In this document: in pieces, positions 4,971-5,928 of the stretch | How the letters are laid out: the number at the start of each line of letters is the position of its first letter | How positions within the stretch are numbered: position 1 is the stretch's first letter | Assembly (NCBI GenBank): GCA_018715855.1 | Contig: DVKW01000007.1 | Span: forward strand, 1-5,928 | Direction of reading: 5' to 3' | Source: Candidatus Galligastranaerophilus intestinigallinarum | GTDB lineage: Bacteria; Cyanobacteriota; Vampirovibrionia; Gastranaerophilales; Gastranaerophilaceae | DNA: 5,928 bases | Made by a program: the position numbers and the translations under genes | Notes under the pieces: model-generated | What the model was told of the DNA's origin: nothing | The model's input: only the letters and a program-made list of their open reading frames with translations | Databases searched by the model: none

Positions 4971-5047
4971 TGGTGGGCCATCTTGGACTCGAACCAAGGA
5001 CCTCACCCTTATCAGGGGTGCGCTCTAGCCACCTGAGCTAATAGCCC
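4971..5047 (-). tRNA. trnI: tRNA-Ile (anticodon GAU)
   Basis: On the minus strand the gene starts GGGCTAT (5047-5041) and ends ATGGCCC, A, CCA, so CCA is encoded. The acceptor stem has 7 bp with one G-T pair. D-arm AGCTCAGGTGGCTAGAGC, anticodon stem CACCC/GGGTG around loop CTGATAA (anticodon GAT), and T-arm CTTGG-TTCGAGT-CCAAG are all complete. It has its own promoter and terminator, so it is a single-gene unit, not part of an rRNA operon in this window. It reads AUC and AUU codons. Confidence 0.98.
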
Positions 5048-5060
5048 GCACATCACATTT

Positions 5061-5089
5061 AAATTATCATAAACTTATTTAATTATCAA
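5061..5089 (-). promoter_or_regulatory. Promoter of tRNA-Ile
   Basis: On the minus strand TTGATA (5089-5084), 17 bp, and TAATTT (5066-5061) with an extended TGA in front of the -10. The -10 ends 13 bp before the mature tRNA end, giving a short leader. The same 33-bp segment, with one difference, recurs at 5232-5264, which supports it as a preserved unit. Confidence 0.65.
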
Positions 5090-5101
5090 GCTTGGTTTCT
5101 A

Positions 5102-5248
5102 CCGAGCGCATTTTTTGATATACGGCTCAGTCAAACCTTCGGTTTTCCATTCGCCTGCTCCATTTAAAAACTTGCCATTTAGGCAACTTTTAAAACGGAG
5201 TCCTACCTGAGCTAACAGCCCATTTAACAGTTTTAAATTATCATAAAC
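5102..5248 (-). other. Short minus-strand open stretch of uncertain nature
   Basis: Forty-nine codons are open between TAA (5249-5251) and TAG (5099-5101). There is no ATG and no ribosome site. The second half reads like protein (SCLNGKFLNGAGEWKTEGL, then TEPYIKKCAR), whereas the first half runs through the tRNA-Ile 5' relic. It may be the tail of a destroyed gene joined to the duplicated tRNA end, or a chance frame. It contains the inverted pair TTGCC/GGCAA (5172-5186). No family recognised. Confidence 0.25.
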
Positions 5249-5264
5249 TTATTCAATTATCAAG
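5205..5264 (-). pseudogene. Duplicate of the tRNA-Ile 5' end and promoter
   Basis: At a constant offset of 174 bp this repeats 5031-5090. ACCTGAGCTAACAGCCC (5205-5221) matches the tRNA 5' part with one change, and the 33-bp promoter segment (5232-5264) also has one change. The 10 bp between them differ. On the minus strand it would start GGGCTGTTAGCTCAGGTAGGAC; after that the tRNA sequence is lost, so the D-stem cannot close (GCTC faces GGAC). The promoter may still be active and transcribe towards the real tRNA. Confidence 0.75.
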
Positions 5265-5375
5265 TTTGAATTCTCTCTAAACTCTCAAACTGCGCTTCGG
5301 TTCAATTACCGTAATTAAAATTACCATAGAAAAAATTTAAAATCAAGTTTTTATTTTAAATTTGCCAAATTAAAA
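5265..5375. other. argS downstream region with A/T hairpin
   Basis: AAATTTAAAAT (5333-5343) pairs perfectly over 11 bp with 5353-5363 around a 9-nt loop, but without any G/C pair, so it is a weak terminator candidate for argS. AGTTTGA/TCAAACT (5263-5269 and 5285-5291) is a second short inverted pair. No other argS terminator is seen. Confidence 0.35.
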
Positions 5376-5928
5376 CTACATTCTATCGGGTGCTTCAATT
5401 CTAATTAAATTGAAGGCTTGAGCCAAGATAACTTTAACTGCATAGATAATTAAAAGCCTCATTTTGCTAAGTTCAACATCATCCGTTAAAACTCTTGCAA
5501 AATTGTAGAAATGGTGAAGGTCATAAGCCAATTCTTGAATATATTTGCATATCATATAAGGTGCTCTTAACCTTGAAGCAGCTTCGATTGCAGCTTTAAA
5601 TTCTTCAAGTTTCAAAATTAATTTTTTGGTGGCACTGTCTGCTTTTTCATCGTTTTCATAAAGTTTTGAAATTTTATGAGTTTTTAACAGTTCGTCCAAT
5701 TCTTCTTTTTCCATAAAAGCAGGCGATTTTTCTTTGGTTTCAATATCAATTTTTTCTTCAACCGCTTTTCTTAAAATTGATGAGCACCTTGCATGGGCAT
5801 ATTGAGCATAGAAAACGGGGTTTTGGTCACTCTTTGTTTTTGCAAGTTCAACATCAAAATCAAGCGTTGTATCAATTGAGCGCATCAACATCCAATATCT
5901 TGTTGCATCCACGCCCACTTCATCAACA
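5376..5928 (-). CDS. argS: Arginyl-tRNA synthetase, C-terminal part
   Basis: This cytoplasmic class I enzyme charges tRNA-Arg with arginine using ATP. The frame is open to the window edge (VDEVGVDATRYWMLM), so the N-terminal part and catalytic HIGH motif lie outside. About 184 residues are seen. They begin at the end of the catalytic core (EVGVDATRYWMLMRS, then LDFDVELA) and continue with the family signature NPVFYAQYAHARCSSILRKA, which opens the DALR-type anticodon-binding domain. The C-terminus APYMICKYIQELAYDLHHFYNFARVL followed by ...IEAPDRM at the very end is typical of ArgRS. The inner GTG at 5916-5918 is not the start. The stop is TAG 5376-5378. No frame break is seen. Confidence 0.97.
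   Translation of the reverse strand, partial: VDEVGVDATRYWMLMRSIDTTLDFDVELAKTKSDQNPVFYAQYAHARCSSILRKAVEEKIDIETKEKSPAFMEKEELDELLKTHKISKLYENDEKADSATKKLILKLEEFKAAIEAASRLRAPYMICKYIQELAYDLHHFYNFARVLTDDVELSKMRLLIIYAVKVILAQAFNLIRIEAPDRM

Noticed and set aside
5316..5375. Strong terminator for argS
   Set aside because: The 11-bp stem has only A-T pairs, so it would be unstable; kept only as a weak candidate.

Overview
The window is a low-GC bacterial chromosome segment. Codons are A/T-ending, lysine and asparagine are frequent, and ktrB and its two downstream genes have Shine-Dalgarno sites of the AGGAG type. Nothing visible fixes the lineage. The AT-rich base composition and the tRNA/hairpin-rich intergenic DNA would suit a gut Melainabacteria (Gastranaerophilales)-like or Firmicutes-like genome, but that is only a guess.

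Layout. (1) 2-157 (+) is the tail of a gene that begins outside the window, possibly a papain/calpain-fold protease. (2) 158-391 holds a minus-oriented terminator and the broken 3' end of a tRNA. (3) 392-1303 (-) is an orphan HNH nuclease, visibly more A+T-rich than the other genes. Behind it lies an unusual upstream region with phased GGAA motifs and a 30-bp perfect palindrome. (4) 1304-1922 is a 619-bp gene-free stretch; its second half is a cluster of repeats sharing the core ATCAAACTATCCGTACA. (5) 1923-4563 (+) is a compact three-gene operon: ktrB (K+ channel-like translocator), ktrA (RCK regulatory ring subunit), and a two-helix membrane protein with a HAMP domain and no output domain. 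(6) 4564-4970 is a gene-free, hairpin-dense stretch. It holds two GTTGGGC/GCCCAAC hairpins, an imperfect terminal-inverted-repeat structure between them, a consensus sigma-70 promoter, and a terminator-like hairpin that copies part of tRNA-Ile. (7) 4971-5047 (-) is an intact tRNA-Ile(GAU) with its own promoter and terminator. Behind it is a partial duplicate of its 5' end and promoter. (8) 5376-5928 (-) is the C-terminal part of argS, which runs out of the window.

How the genes work together: KtrB and KtrA should form a regulated K+ (Na+-coupled) uptake system. The third gene overlaps ktrA by one base, so it is almost certainly co-transcribed and is a candidate membrane accessory or sensor for the transporter. 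The HNH nuclease has no visible methylase or helicase partner in the window, so it may be a solitary restriction or defence enzyme. The two tRNA-linked intergenic regions (about 200-300 and 4898-4996) are related to each other. This suggests that tRNA-terminator segments have been duplicated and then eroded here, in one case next to the HNH gene.
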